A stretch of DNA of 35,149 nucleotides, from the NCBI GenBank assembly GCA_035640155.1, contig DASQWR010000089.1:1-35149 (forward strand), written 5' to 3'. The notes beneath the pieces were generated by a model. It was not told the origin of the DNA, did not search any database, and was given only the letters and a program-made list of their open reading frames with translations. Every line of letters starts with the position of its first letter. Within the stretch, counting starts at the first letter, position 1. This document shows positions 24,529 to 32,036 of the stretch, in pieces. The translations under genes were made by a program, and so were the position numbers. The stretch is from JALYQB01 sp035640155 (GTDB taxonomy: Bacteria > Actinomycetota > Actinomycetes > Mycobacteriales > Pseudonocardiaceae).

Positions 24529-25512
24529 TCAATATTCTGCGCGCTGGTCGCGAGTGAAGAGGGTCGGGGTACCAGGAAGTTCCGGATTCGGACCCAGGTA
24601 TTCGGCCAGCTCACACACCCCGTCATAGAGGGACTTGCTCGGATGGTAACCGAGGCTTTCGATCTTGAAGGTATCCGCGACGAGACGATAGGTGTCGTTC
24701 TTGACTTCGGATATCATTCGGAGAGCAGGTTCGTGTCCGGTGGCAGCATCGATTGTCGCGATGAGCTGCCGCATTGATGTCTCTTGACCGGAGCCGATAT
24801 TGAAGACCTCACCGGTCTCCGCCCGATCGGCGATCAGGAGCAGGCCGGTCACGAGATCACTGACATGCACGAAGTCCCGTGTCTTGCAGTCGATGTCCCC
24901 AATGATTTGGATGGGCTGATTGTTGAGGTGCCAACGCAGATAACGGCCGACCTCGACCATCGCCTCCTTAGGGTTGTCTCCTGGTCCATATACGCAGAAC
25001 GGCCGACCGACTACGACCGGAAGGCCGCAGGCATCGTGCAGGGCAAGGCAGGCCACCTCTCCGCTGAGCTTCGACGCCCCATAAGGCATGAAGGGCCTGG
25101 TCTGATGGTCTTCGTCCATCGGAAAGCTCCGTGGCCTACCGTACACTGACGCGGAGGACACGTACACGAGCCTGCGGATGTTGCTGTGGAGGAGCGTCTC
25201 GGCGAGCGAGAATGTCCCCACAGCATTACATTCGAAGTCGAGGCGGGGCTTGGTCACCGACAGTGTCCCATTGGCATTGGCGGCCAAGTGGAAGACCACG
25301 TCGATCCCGGCAACCGCCTTGGTGACCTCGTCGGAGTTTCGAAGGTCCGCTATCTGGAGTGCAGCCCCCGAAGGCGGCGAGTTGTCGGTCGCTGTGCGAG
25401 TGTTGTCGAAGACCGTGACCTCCTTCTCCAACGAAACGAGTGCTTCGACAAGGTGCCGACCGATAAAGCCGAGACCACCAGTCACGAGAAAACTGTGATA
25501 GTTATTTAGCAC
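24529..25512 (-). CDS. NAD-dependent epimerase/dehydratase (extended SDR, sugar-nucleotide type), 327 aa
   Basis: Rossmann-fold enzyme acting on nucleotide sugars: TGGLGFIGRHL (11-21) binds NAD, SSASVYG (119-125), catalytic Y144 and K148 in YGASK, RPFCVYGPGDNP, RDFVHVSDLV and FNIGSG. All catalytic residues are present. Closest in style to UDP-glucose 4-epimerase-like enzymes of surface-polysaccharide loci, but the precise reaction is unclear. GTG 25512 is chosen: TAAAAT (25520-25525 on the minus strand) ends seven bases before it, predicting a leaderless mRNA, and no Shine-Dalgarno is present. GC is clearly lower than in neighbours (about 58% in a 60-base line that I counted), and no sugar genes flank it, so recent acquisition is likely. 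Confidence 0.82.
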   Translation of the reverse strand: MLNNYHSFLVTGGLGFIGRHLVEALVSLEKEVTVFDNTRTATDNSPPSGAALQIADLRNSDEVTKAVAGIDVVFHLAANANGTLSVTKPRLDFECNAVGTFSLAETLLHSNIRRLVYVSSASVYGRPRSFPMDEDHQTRPFMPYGASKLSGEVACLALHDACGLPVVVGRPFCVYGPGDNPKEAMVEVGRYLRWHLNNQPIQIIGDIDCKTRDFVHVSDLVTGLLLIADRAETGEVFNIGSGQETSMRQLIATIDAATGHEPALRMISEVKNDTYRLVADTFKIESLGYHPSKSLYDGVCELAEYLGPNPELPGTPTLFTRDQRAEY

Positions 25513-25887
25513 ATTTACTATTTTACCAGCAAGGACAGCAGGCGCTACCGGTACGTCTTGGGGTCCTTCTCCCACATCTCGCCGGCGACCTGGACAATGC
25601 TGCGCCGACCGTCAGCCGAAATGTGCTTCTCGATCTTGTCGATATAGCCGATGCGCGTGGTGCGCTCGACGTCGAGCTGCCCTCCAGCACCTCCCACCCC
25701 GACGGGCAGGGCGCATCCATCGCGTTGGCGCGCGTGAGCAGCGCTGGTGGGACCAGCGCGGGAGCAGCGCTGCGACCCTTCCGGTGCCTTCGTATCCCAG
25801 GCTCCCACGCCGGGGCGACGATCCAGCGCAGCATGGAGCGGAGCCGCACGGCGGGCAGCCGGCTCCCGGCGCGGCTACGGTGCCAGC
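25513..25887. other. Divergent gap of 375 bases
   Basis: Contains the epimerase promoter (TAAAAT, 25520-25525), the C-terminal gene fragment described separately, about 150 bases with no recognisable coding, and the flavin reductase -10 (TACGGT, 25876-25881). No repeat or RNA was seen. Confidence 0.4.
25545..25679 (-). pseudogene. C-terminal gene fragment of unknown origin
   Basis: The frame ending at 25545 encodes a protein-like C-terminus (TRIGYIDKIEKHISADGR, then SIVQVAGEMWEKDPKTYR) whose upstream continuation is low-quality Arg/Ala sequence without a sensible start. This looks like the 3' end of a gene whose body has been lost, next to the acquired epimerase. I do not recognise the parent family. 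Confidence 0.4.
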
Positions 25888-26379
25888 GTGAGCGCCGCGA
25901 CGGGCACGTTCCACGAGCTGGTCGGGCAGCTGGACTACTCGATGCTCATCGTCACCGTGGCCGCCGACGACGAGCGGTCGGGTTGCTTGGTCGGCTTCGC
26001 CACTCAGACCAGCATTGACCCGCCACGCTTCCTGGTCTGCCTCTCCCGAGCCAACCGCACTTACCAAGTTGCCGGCGCATCGGAGATGCTGGCCGTGCAC
26101 TTCGTCCCCCGCCGCGCGGAACCGCTGGTCGAGCTGTTCGGCGGGCGCAGCGGCGACGACGTCGACAAGTTCGCCCGCTGCGGCTGGCACCCGGGGCCGG
26201 CCGGACTGCCGATCCTCGACGAGTGCGCCAACTGGTTCGCCGGCCGGGTGCTCGAGCGCCTGGACCTCGGGGACCACGTCGGCTTCCTGCTCGAGCCGGT
26301 CGAGGCGCACCGCGAGCAGGGCGGCCCGGCGTTCGAGTTTCACCGCGCCAAGCACATCGAGCCGGGACACCCCGCGTGA
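25888..26379 (+). CDS. Flavin reductase-like (FMN-binding split barrel) protein, 163 aa
   Basis: Small flavoprotein of the flavin reductase-like domain family, which reduces FMN/FAD with NAD(P)H and often feeds a two-component monooxygenase. Seen: FHELVGQLDYSMLIVTVAADDERSG split over the first 30 residues, CLVGFATQTSIDPPRFLVCLSRANRTY (flavin phosphate-binding loop), AVHFVPRRAEPLVELFGG and HRIKH-like end (HVGFLLEPVEAHREQGG). GTG 25888 lies six bases after TACGGT, predicting a leaderless mRNA. Its stop overlaps the ATG of the RibD-C reductase by one base, so the two are an operon. Confidence 0.85.
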   Translation: MSAATGTFHELVGQLDYSMLIVTVAADDERSGCLVGFATQTSIDPPRFLVCLSRANRTYQVAGASEMLAVHFVPRRAEPLVELFGGRSGDDVDKFARCGWHPGPAGLPILDECANWFAGRVLERLDLGDHVGFLLEPVEAHREQGGPAFEFHRAKHIEPGHPA

Positions 26380-27140
26380 TGACCCCGCCGGTGCTGCTGC
26401 GGCGCCTGCTGCCCGAACCGGGCACCCTGACCGCCGCCGAGGCACTCGACGGCATCGGGTTCGGTGAGCGCGTACCGGCCGACCGGCCGTACCTGGTGCT
26501 CAACATGGTGGCGACCGTGGACGGGGCCGCGACGGTCGAGGGGCGGACCGCGCCGATGAGTGACGCGGCCGACCGGCAGCTCTTCCACCAGCTCCGCACC
26601 CAGGTCGACGCGGTGCTGGTCGGCGCCGGCACCGTGCGGGTCGAGCGCTACGGTCGGCTGGTGCGCGACGCGGGGCGCCGTGCGCAGCGTGCCGCCCGCG
26701 GCCTGGAGCCCGATCCGCTCGCCGTGGTGGTCAGCCGCAGCCTCGCGCTCACCCCTGACCTGCCGCTGCTCGCCGACCCGCACTCCCGGGTCGTGGTCGT
26801 CACCGCGAGCGAGGGCGAGGTGGCGGGCTGTGCGGCGGAGATGAGCTACCTGCGCCCGCCGCCGGGGGAGGGGATCGAGCTGGCGGACGTGCTCGCCCGG
26901 CTGCGCGCCGAGCACGGCGTGCGCTCGGTGCTCTGCGAGGGCGGTCCGACGCTCAACGCGTCGCTGCTGCCCGCCGGGCTGGTCGACGAGCTGTTCCTGT
27001 GCATCGCCCCCCGGCTCGCCGGGAGCGCCGGGTCGCTGACCATCGCCGGCTCGGCGGCGCTGGGCGCGCCGGTCGCGCTGGACCTGGTGTGGCTGCTGGA
27101 GTCCGACGGCGCGCTCTTCGCCCGCTACGCCCTGCGCTAG
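26379..27140 (+). CDS. RibD C-terminal domain (pyrimidine reductase-like) protein, 253 aa
   Basis: Dihydrofolate-reductase-fold NADPH enzyme of the RibD-C family, related to the reductase of riboflavin synthesis but without the deaminase domain. Seen: RPYLVLNMVATVDGAATVEGRT (substrate and cofactor site), DAVLVGAGTVRVERYG, ADRQLFHQLRTQVDAVL, and LCEGGPTLNASLLPAGLVDELFL near residues 188-210. It may act on a pteridine or pyrimidine; the position next to a flavin reductase fits flavin chemistry but does not prove a riboflavin role. ATG 26379 overlaps the previous stop (TGATG); GTG 26376 is the alternative. Its stop overlaps the convergent citA stop in one CTAG. Confidence 0.83.
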   Translation: MTPPVLLRRLLPEPGTLTAAEALDGIGFGERVPADRPYLVLNMVATVDGAATVEGRTAPMSDAADRQLFHQLRTQVDAVLVGAGTVRVERYGRLVRDAGRRAQRAARGLEPDPLAVVVSRSLALTPDLPLLADPHSRVVVVTASEGEVAGCAAEMSYLRPPPGEGIELADVLARLRAEHGVRSVLCEGGPTLNASLLPAGLVDELFLCIAPRLAGSAGSLTIAGSAALGAPVALDLVWLLESDGALFARYALR

Positions 27141-28252
27141 CGGTGCGCGATCTCCGACCAGCCGTCGACGTCCTCGGGCCGGCGGGGGTCGGGTCCGACG
27201 TAGTACGCCGAGGGCCGGACCAGCCGGCCGGTGCCCTTCTGCTCCATCACGTGCGCAGACCAGCCCGCGGTACGGGAACAGGTGAACATCGCCGGCATCA
27301 TGTGCGGCGGCACCTGGGCGAAGTCCAGGACGATCGCGGCCCAGAACTCCACGTTGGTCTCGATCTCCCGGTCCGGCCGGCGCTCCCGCAGCTCGGCCAG
27401 CGCCGCCCGCTCCAACGCGGCCGCCGCCTCGTAGCGCGGCGCTCCGAGGTTCCGGCAGATCCGGCGCAACGCGCGCGCCCGCGGGTCCTCCGCGCGGTAG
27501 ATACGGTGCCCGAAGCCCATCAGCCGCTCGCGCCGGTCCAGGATGCCGCACACCACCCCGGCGGCGTCCCCGCTGCGCTCGACCTCCTCCAGCATGGGCA
27601 GCACCCGGGCCGGGGCACCTCCGTGCAGCGGGCCGGACATCGCCCCGATCGCGCCGGACAGGCACGCCGCCACGTCGGCCCCGGTGGACGCGATCACCCG
27701 GGCGGTGAAGGTGGACGCGTTGAGCCCGTGCTCAGCGGTGCAGACCCAGTAGGCGTCCACGGCCTGCACGTGCGCGGGGTCTGGCTCGCCGCGCCAGCGC
27801 GTCATGAACCGCTCGGTGATCGTGGTGCACCGGTCGATGCGGACCTGCGGCACCGCGGGCTTGTGGATGTCGCGCGCCGACTGCGCGACGTACGACAGCG
27901 CCATCACCGAGGCCCGGGCGAGCTGCTCGCGCGCGGTCTCGTCACTCGAGTCGAACAGGGGGGTGTAGCCCCAGATGGGGGCGAGCATGGCGAGCGCGGC
28001 CTGCACGTCGACGCGGACGTCCCCGGTGTGCACCGGCAGCGGGAACGGCTCCGCGGGCGGCAGCCCGTGGCCGAACCGCCCGTCCACGAGCAGCGCCCAC
28101 ACGTTGCCGAAGGTCACGTGCCCGGCCAGGTGCTCGATGTCGACGCCGCGGTAGCGCAACGCTCCGCCGTCCCGGTCCGGTTCGGCGATCTCGGTGTGGA
28201 AGGCCACCACACCTTCCAGCCCCGGCTTGAAGTCGTCCTGGACCAACGTCAC
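27137..28252 (-). CDS. citA: Citrate synthase 2 (CitA-type)
   Basis: Condenses acetyl-CoA with oxaloacetate at the entry of the TCA cycle; actinobacteria often have a second enzyme of this subtype next to the main GltA. 371 residues, normal for the type. Catalytic residues: H175 in AEHGLNAS, H210 in GPLHGGAP, H249 in GFGHRIY, D310 in VLDFAQVPPHMMPAMFTCSR. The start GTG 28252 follows AGGAGG with seven bases of spacing, a strong site. It is divergent from pdxH across 249 bases that hold two short palindromes (28336-28352 and 28379-28390), and convergent with the RibD-C gene, sharing a CTAG at the stops. From memory citA is near serC in mycobacteria as well. Confidence 0.92.
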   Translation of the reverse strand: MTLVQDDFKPGLEGVVAFHTEIAEPDRDGGALRYRGVDIEHLAGHVTFGNVWALLVDGRFGHGLPPAEPFPLPVHTGDVRVDVQAALAMLAPIWGYTPLFDSSDETAREQLARASVMALSYVAQSARDIHKPAVPQVRIDRCTTITERFMTRWRGEPDPAHVQAVDAYWVCTAEHGLNASTFTARVIASTGADVAACLSGAIGAMSGPLHGGAPARVLPMLEEVERSGDAAGVVCGILDRRERLMGFGHRIYRAEDPRARALRRICRNLGAPRYEAAAALERAALAELRERRPDREIETNVEFWAAIVLDFAQVPPHMMPAMFTCSRTAGWSAHVMEQKGTGRLVRPSAYYVGPDPRRPEDVDGWSEIAHR

Positions 28253-28335
28253 GCCCCGTCCTCCTCTCCTCCGCACGGCTGAGACCCCGACTGCACGCGC
28301 ACGGGCGGCCGAATGGGCCGGCGAGCAGGGCGCGC

Positions 28336-28352
28336 CACGGCGCGGCGCCGTG
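28336..28352. promoter_or_regulatory. Palindrome in the citA-pdxH divergent region
   Basis: CACGGCGC and GCGCCGTG are exact reverse complements around a single G. A second perfect 12-bp palindrome, CCCCGATCGGGG, lies at 28379-28390. Either may be an operator for the divergent promoters, though short palindromes are common in such GC-rich DNA. Confidence 0.3.
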
Positions 28353-28501
28353 CGGCTGCGTGAACACTGCACCCCCGACCCCGATCGGGGCAACGGGCAC
28401 CTCTGGTGCGCTGGGTCACCGATCGCCCCGTTCGGAGGTGTGCCCACGCGTTTTGAGCACGTACGTTCCGGGCAACCCGGCCTTGCCGAGGAGGAGTGGA
28501 T

Positions 28502-29164
28502 GTGACGCACCGCGTGGACGGATCCGAGCTGGGCGCGGTGCGCGTCGTCTACTCGGCGGGCGAGCTGGACGAGGGCAACCTCGCCGGCACCTGGCACGAG
28601 CAGCTGGCCGAATGGCTGGCCGATGCGGTGGGGGCGGGACTTCCCGAGCCTAACGCGATGGTGCTGGCGACCGCGGACGCCGACGGCCGGCCGAGTTCGC
28701 GCACCGTACTGGCCAAGGGTCTCGACGCCTGCGGCGTGGTCTTCTTCACCAACTTCACCTCCCGCAAGATGCACGACCTCGGATCCACCTGCTACGCGTC
28801 GGCGACCTTTCCGTGGATCGCTCTGCACCGGCAGGTACACGTGCGCGGCCCGATCGAGAAGATCACCGCTGCGGAGACGGCGACGTACTGGGCAACCCGC
28901 CCGCGGGGCTCGCAGCTCGGGGCGTGGGCCTCGCCGCAGTCGGCGGTGCTGCGTGACCGGCGCACCCTGGACTGTGCGCTCGAGCAGGCCACCCGGCAAT
29001 TCGCGGACGTCGAGCGGGTGCCGGTACCGCCGCACTGGGGCGGGGTGCGGATCTGCCCTGAGTCGGTGGAGTTCTGGCAGGGCCGCCCGAACCGGATGCA
29101 CGACCGGTTGCGCTACGTGCTGCGGGGTGGTGGTGACTGGGCGGTGGAGCGGCTGGCTCCGTAA
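28502..29164 (+). CDS. pdxH: Pyridoxine/pyridoxamine 5'-phosphate oxidase PdxH
   Basis: FMN-dependent oxidase that makes pyridoxal 5'-phosphate from PNP or PMP. 220 residues. Family motifs: EPNAMVLATADADGRPSSRTVLAKG (49-73, FMN and substrate binding), VFFTNFTSRKMHDL (80-93), WIALHRQVHVRGPIEK (105-120), SPQSAVL, VERVPVPPHWGGVRICPESVEFWQG split near 170-194, and the C-terminal RPNRMHDRLRY, the PLP-binding signature. GTG 28502 has GAGGAGGA six bases upstream; GTG 28496 overlaps that site and is less likely. Its product is the cofactor of SerC and the DapC-like enzyme in this window. Confidence 0.93.
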   Translation: MTHRVDGSELGAVRVVYSAGELDEGNLAGTWHEQLAEWLADAVGAGLPEPNAMVLATADADGRPSSRTVLAKGLDACGVVFFTNFTSRKMHDLGSTCYASATFPWIALHRQVHVRGPIEKITAAETATYWATRPRGSQLGAWASPQSAVLRDRRTLDCALEQATRQFADVERVPVPPHWGGVRICPESVEFWQGRPNRMHDRLRYVLRGGGDWAVERLAP

Positions 29165-29187
29165 CCGGTGTCCATGTATCTGCATGC

Positions 29188-29427
29188 ATGGTGGCGTTGC
29201 AGATCCGGGACGTACCGGATGAGGTGCGCGACGTTCTCGCGAAGCGGGCGAGGGAGCGCGGTCAGTCGTTGCAGGCTTTCCTGCTGGCGGTGGCCAAGGC
29301 TGAGGCGAGGCGGGTCCGCAACACGTCCCTGCTCGCACAGTTTTCGGGTCGCTCGGACGGCTCGCGGGTCTTGTCCGGCGAGACGGCGGCCGAGCTGGAG
29401 CAGATCCGCGGTGCCCGCGACACATGA
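29188..29427 (+). CDS. VapB/FitA-type antitoxin, 79 aa
   Basis: Ribbon-helix-helix antitoxin: MVALQIRDVPDEVRDVLAKR is the DNA-binding strand and first helix, RARERGQSLQAFLLAVAKAEA the second, and the C-terminal tail (LSGETAAELEQIRGARD) would cover the toxin active site. Such antitoxins repress their own operon together with the toxin. The ATG at 29188 has no Shine-Dalgarno and lies in an A/T-richer stretch with the palindrome TGCATGCA just upstream, a possible operator. The stop overlaps the vapC start in ATGA, the usual coupling for these pairs. Confidence 0.82.
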   Translation: MVALQIRDVPDEVRDVLAKRARERGQSLQAFLLAVAKAEARRVRNTSLLAQFSGRSDGSRVLSGETAAELEQIRGARDT

Positions 29428-29820
29428 TCGTCGTCGACGCGTCCGTCCTGACCGACGCGCTGACCGACGATGGTGAGGTGGGAGACGCGAACCGGGCGGC
29501 CTTGCAGCGGGATCCGCATTGGGCAGCGCAGGCGCACCTCGCACTCGAGGTGGCGTCTGCGATCCGTGGTCGTCTGCTCGGCGGGAAGATCCTGCTCGAG
29601 CGGGCGACGGACGCCGTCGACGTCCTCGGCCGGCTCGAGATCGATCCCCTCGACCCCGTGGTCCTGCTGCCCCGGATCTGGAAGCTACGTTTCGAACCTC
29701 ACCGGGTACGACGCCGCCTATGTCGCCGCTGCGGAAGCGCTCGGGTGTCCGTTGCTGACAGGCGACGCGCGGCTGGCGCGGACGAGCGGACTGAGCTGCC
29801 CGGTGCAGGTCGTGGTCTGA
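29424..29820 (+). pseudogene. VapC-type PIN-domain toxin, interrupted by one frameshift
   Basis: The first frame starts MIVVDASVLTDALTDDG (Asp5, first PIN acidic residue) and continues through HLALEVASAIRGRLLGG (conserved Glu) to PRIWKLR. At TTT 29690-29692 the protein-like frame shifts: removing one T gives LRSNLTGYDAAYVAAAEALG, then CPLLTGDARLARTSGL with both remaining acidic residues, ending at 29820. The corrected protein would be 131 residues, normal for VapC RNases, and every catalytic residue survives. So this is a single-base insertion (or a sequencing error, or less likely a programmed shift). As read, the out-of-frame product would lack half the active site. Confidence 0.85.
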
Positions 29821-29910
29821 GCCCGACAAGCCACAGCTTCTCCAGTCGCTCGGCTCGGTCGGCGGGGTGCGTGATCAAGATACTGACCGGCCTGCCGGCG
29901 AGGCCGCGGC

Positions 29911-30141
29911 ATGAGCGTCGACCGCGTGAAGTCAGTTGACATACGGCAGGTTGCAGCAACACAGCCGCGCGTCCTGGTCCACGGCGACCTCCACGACGAG
30001 AACATCCGCTGGCCGCTGGCCGACCACCCTGATGGCTCCAAGGTCGGCTTCTTGGACTTGGGGATGGCCTCGGTCGGGACGGCCGTGGGGGACTTCGCGG
30101 CGCTGGCGTACTTCCTGTCCTGGCCGGACATGCTGATCTGA
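29911..30141 (+). pseudogene. Remnant of an aminoglycoside-phosphotransferase (APH) family kinase
   Basis: A 76-codon frame holds the catalytic loop VLVHGDLHDENI and the metal motif region KVGFLDLGMASVGTAVGDFAALAYFLSW, the C-lobe signature of APH/choline-kinase-like enzymes. The N-lobe, with its ATP-binding strands, and the rest of the C-lobe are missing; upstream bases do not encode them in any frame. The fragment has an ATG but cannot be an active kinase. Confidence 0.7.
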
Positions 30142-30273
30142 ACGGTGGGGGCGAAGAGGGAGCGGCCCAGCCCATGTCGGCGGTCGGCGCAGCCCCTGCC
30201 GGACGGGTCGCGCCCACGTAGTTCGACTGCGGGATCGGATCGATTCCGGACAGCCGGGCCCTGGTACGGCTCC

Positions 30274-30292
30274 GCTCGGTCTCCGACCGAGC
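30274..30292. terminator. Small hairpin upstream of the DUF664 gene
   Basis: GCTCGGTC (30274-30281) and GACCGAGC (30285-30292) are exact reverse complements with a 3-base loop. It lies 40 bases upstream of TAGGTT (30332-30337), the presumed -10 of the DUF664 gene, and could end read-through from upstream remnants or be a regulatory site. Confidence 0.35.
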
Positions 30293-30343
30293 AGCCGCGC
30301 CACGTCCGATCTGATGTCGGGCTGTGCCCGTTAGGTTGCGGGG

Positions 30344-30844
30344 ATGAGCCAACGAGTGCCGTTCACCGGTGGTGAGAAGGAGAGCCTGCACGTCAGCCTT
30401 GATCGGCACCGTGACGTGGTGCTGTGGAAGATCGACGGCCTCGACGACGAGCAGCTGCGCCGTCCGATGACGCCGTCCGGCACCAACCTGCTGGGACTGG
30501 TCAAACACCTGGCTGCGGTCGAGTACGGCTGGTTCTGCCACACCTTCGGACGCCGGACCGAGCCGCTGCCGTTCGACGAGCACGACGAGAACGCCGACCT
30601 CCGGGTCACTGCGGAGGAGACGACCGCGGGCATCGTCGCGTTTTACCGCAGAGCCCGCGCCGCGGCCGATGCGGTGATCGACGAGGTCGATCTTGACGAG
30701 CTCGGTACCGCCTGGTCCGGCGAGGTCGTGTCGCTGCGCTGGGTCCTCATCCATATGATCGAGGAGACCGCCCGGCACGTCGGTCACCTGGACATCCTGC
30801 GCGAACTCATCGACGGCGCCACCGGCGACCACAACCGGGACTGA
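30344..30844 (+). CDS. DUF664 / DinB-family protein, 166 aa
   Basis: Four-helix DinB-fold protein of the DUF664 group, relatives of thiol (mycothiol/bacillithiol) transferases. Features: SLDRHRDVVLWKIDGLDDEQ, NLLGLVKHLAAVEYGWF (metal-ligand His in VKHLAAVE), and LRWVLIHMIEETARHVGHLDILRELIDG with the second and third His ligands. All three expected His are present, so the protein is probably active although it sits among pseudogenes. The substrate is unknown. TAGGTT ends six bases before ATG 30344, predicting a leaderless mRNA. Confidence 0.85.
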   Translation: MSQRVPFTGGEKESLHVSLDRHRDVVLWKIDGLDDEQLRRPMTPSGTNLLGLVKHLAAVEYGWFCHTFGRRTEPLPFDEHDENADLRVTAEETTAGIVAFYRRARAAADAVIDEVDLDELGTAWSGEVVSLRWVLIHMIEETARHVGHLDILRELIDGATGDHNRD

Positions 30845-30874
30845 CGACACGAACGTGACATCAACCGTGGTGGG

Positions 30875-31711
30875 TCGGTGCCCCGGCAGTGCCGGGGCAC
30901 CACGGCCGCGATGTGTTTCCGGATCAGGTCGTAGTCCGCGGCAAGCATTTCCCAGCGCACCGGATGCTGCGGGCCGAGCAGTGCCCGGGCGAGCCGGAGA
31001 CGATTGCCACCTCGGAGCGCAGCGTGTCGGCGGCGGGGTCCTTGCTTCCTCGGGAGCTGTGCACCACGGACATGGAGTCCTCGACGGTGACGAACTGCTC
31101 GCCGGTGGCCTGCACGTCGCGCTCGGTCCGCCCGAGCGTCGGCAGGATCAGCGCCGTCTCGCCGGTGATGACGTGCGAGCGGTTGAGCTTGGTGGACACG
31201 TGCACGGTGAGCGCGCAGGGGCGCAGTGCCCGCTCGGCCGGCGGTGTCCGGCGTGGCGGAGGCGACGTTGCCGCCCACCGCGATCAGCGCGTGCACCCGC
31301 CCCGTCGGCCATGCCCGCAGGGTGTCCACGCTGTCCAGGCCGTCCTCACGGGGGACCTCGATGCCGAACTCGGCGCCGAGCAGGTCGAGGAAGACCGCGG
31401 GCATCTTCTCCCAGATCCATGGTCCGTCCGATCACCCTGCACGTAGGAGTGCCCCCGCACCAGGCACAGACCGGCGCCGCGCTTGCCGATCATCCCGCGC
31501 AGCAGCGCGACGTTGGCGATCTCGCGGATGGCCGACACGGCCTGCCGGTGCTGGGTCAGGCCCATCGCCCAGCAGAAGATCGTCTGCGTGACCTCGTCGG
31601 CCAGCGAGATGCTGCGGCCCAGCACGCAGCTGATCCGCTGCGGGTTCTTGAAGCGCAGCAGGCCGGCCTCCGGCAGCGGGCTCACGGCGACGATGATCTA
31701 CGAGAATACGC
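30875..31711 (-). pseudogene. Multiply broken molybdopterin oxidoreductase, YdeP/FdhF-like
   Basis: Three minus-strand frames give successive parts of one protein: PLPEAGLLRFKNPQRISCVLG and FCWAMGLTQHRQAVSAIREI with LLRGMIGKRGAGLCLVRGHS (31685 to about 31420), then FLDLLGAEFGIEVPREDGLD and VHALIAVGGNVASATPDT (about 31400-31240), then STKLNRSHVITGETALILPT and DSMSVVHSSRGSKDPAADTL (31205 to about 31010), and finally LARALLGPQHPVRWEMLAAD. That order and these motifs fit the middle of a YdeP-type formate-dehydrogenase-H-like protein of about 750 residues. At least three frameshifts, a probable internal deletion before FCWAMGLTQH and loss of both ends make it a dead gene. Confidence 0.82.
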
Positions 31712-32036
31712 GACAATCGGAGCGCGTCAACAGGCCATTACCGAGGAATCCGAGAAATAGAGCACCGCAACATTATCACGTGGTGTGCGATCAAGCCGCA
31801 CGCCGAGGATTGACATTGTGCTGACGAGCGGATGTCCTCTACTCGGCATGACCACAGCATGACCGCGCGAGGCACGTCCGGCCAGCGGTATGAGCAGATG
31901 TCACGCATCCGGTCACCATCGGAGGTCGATGTCTGGTGTCCCAAGCTTGCGCCTTCTGTCGACGGTTCATGCCTCGTCTTCTGGCAGCACGCCGGAGCCA
32001 AGCCCGGCATAGGCCACGCACCTCAAGACCGGGCTT
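31712..32036. other. Gap of 325 bases without a recognised gene
   Basis: A TTGACA at 31810-31815 is followed 17 bases later by TGTCCT, a weak promoter candidate for the plus strand. Downstream, a 72-codon plus-strand frame (31832-32050) has no ribosome binding site and no family resemblance and overlaps the end of the HEPN gene. Composition is less GC-rich than the core. Confidence 0.3.
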
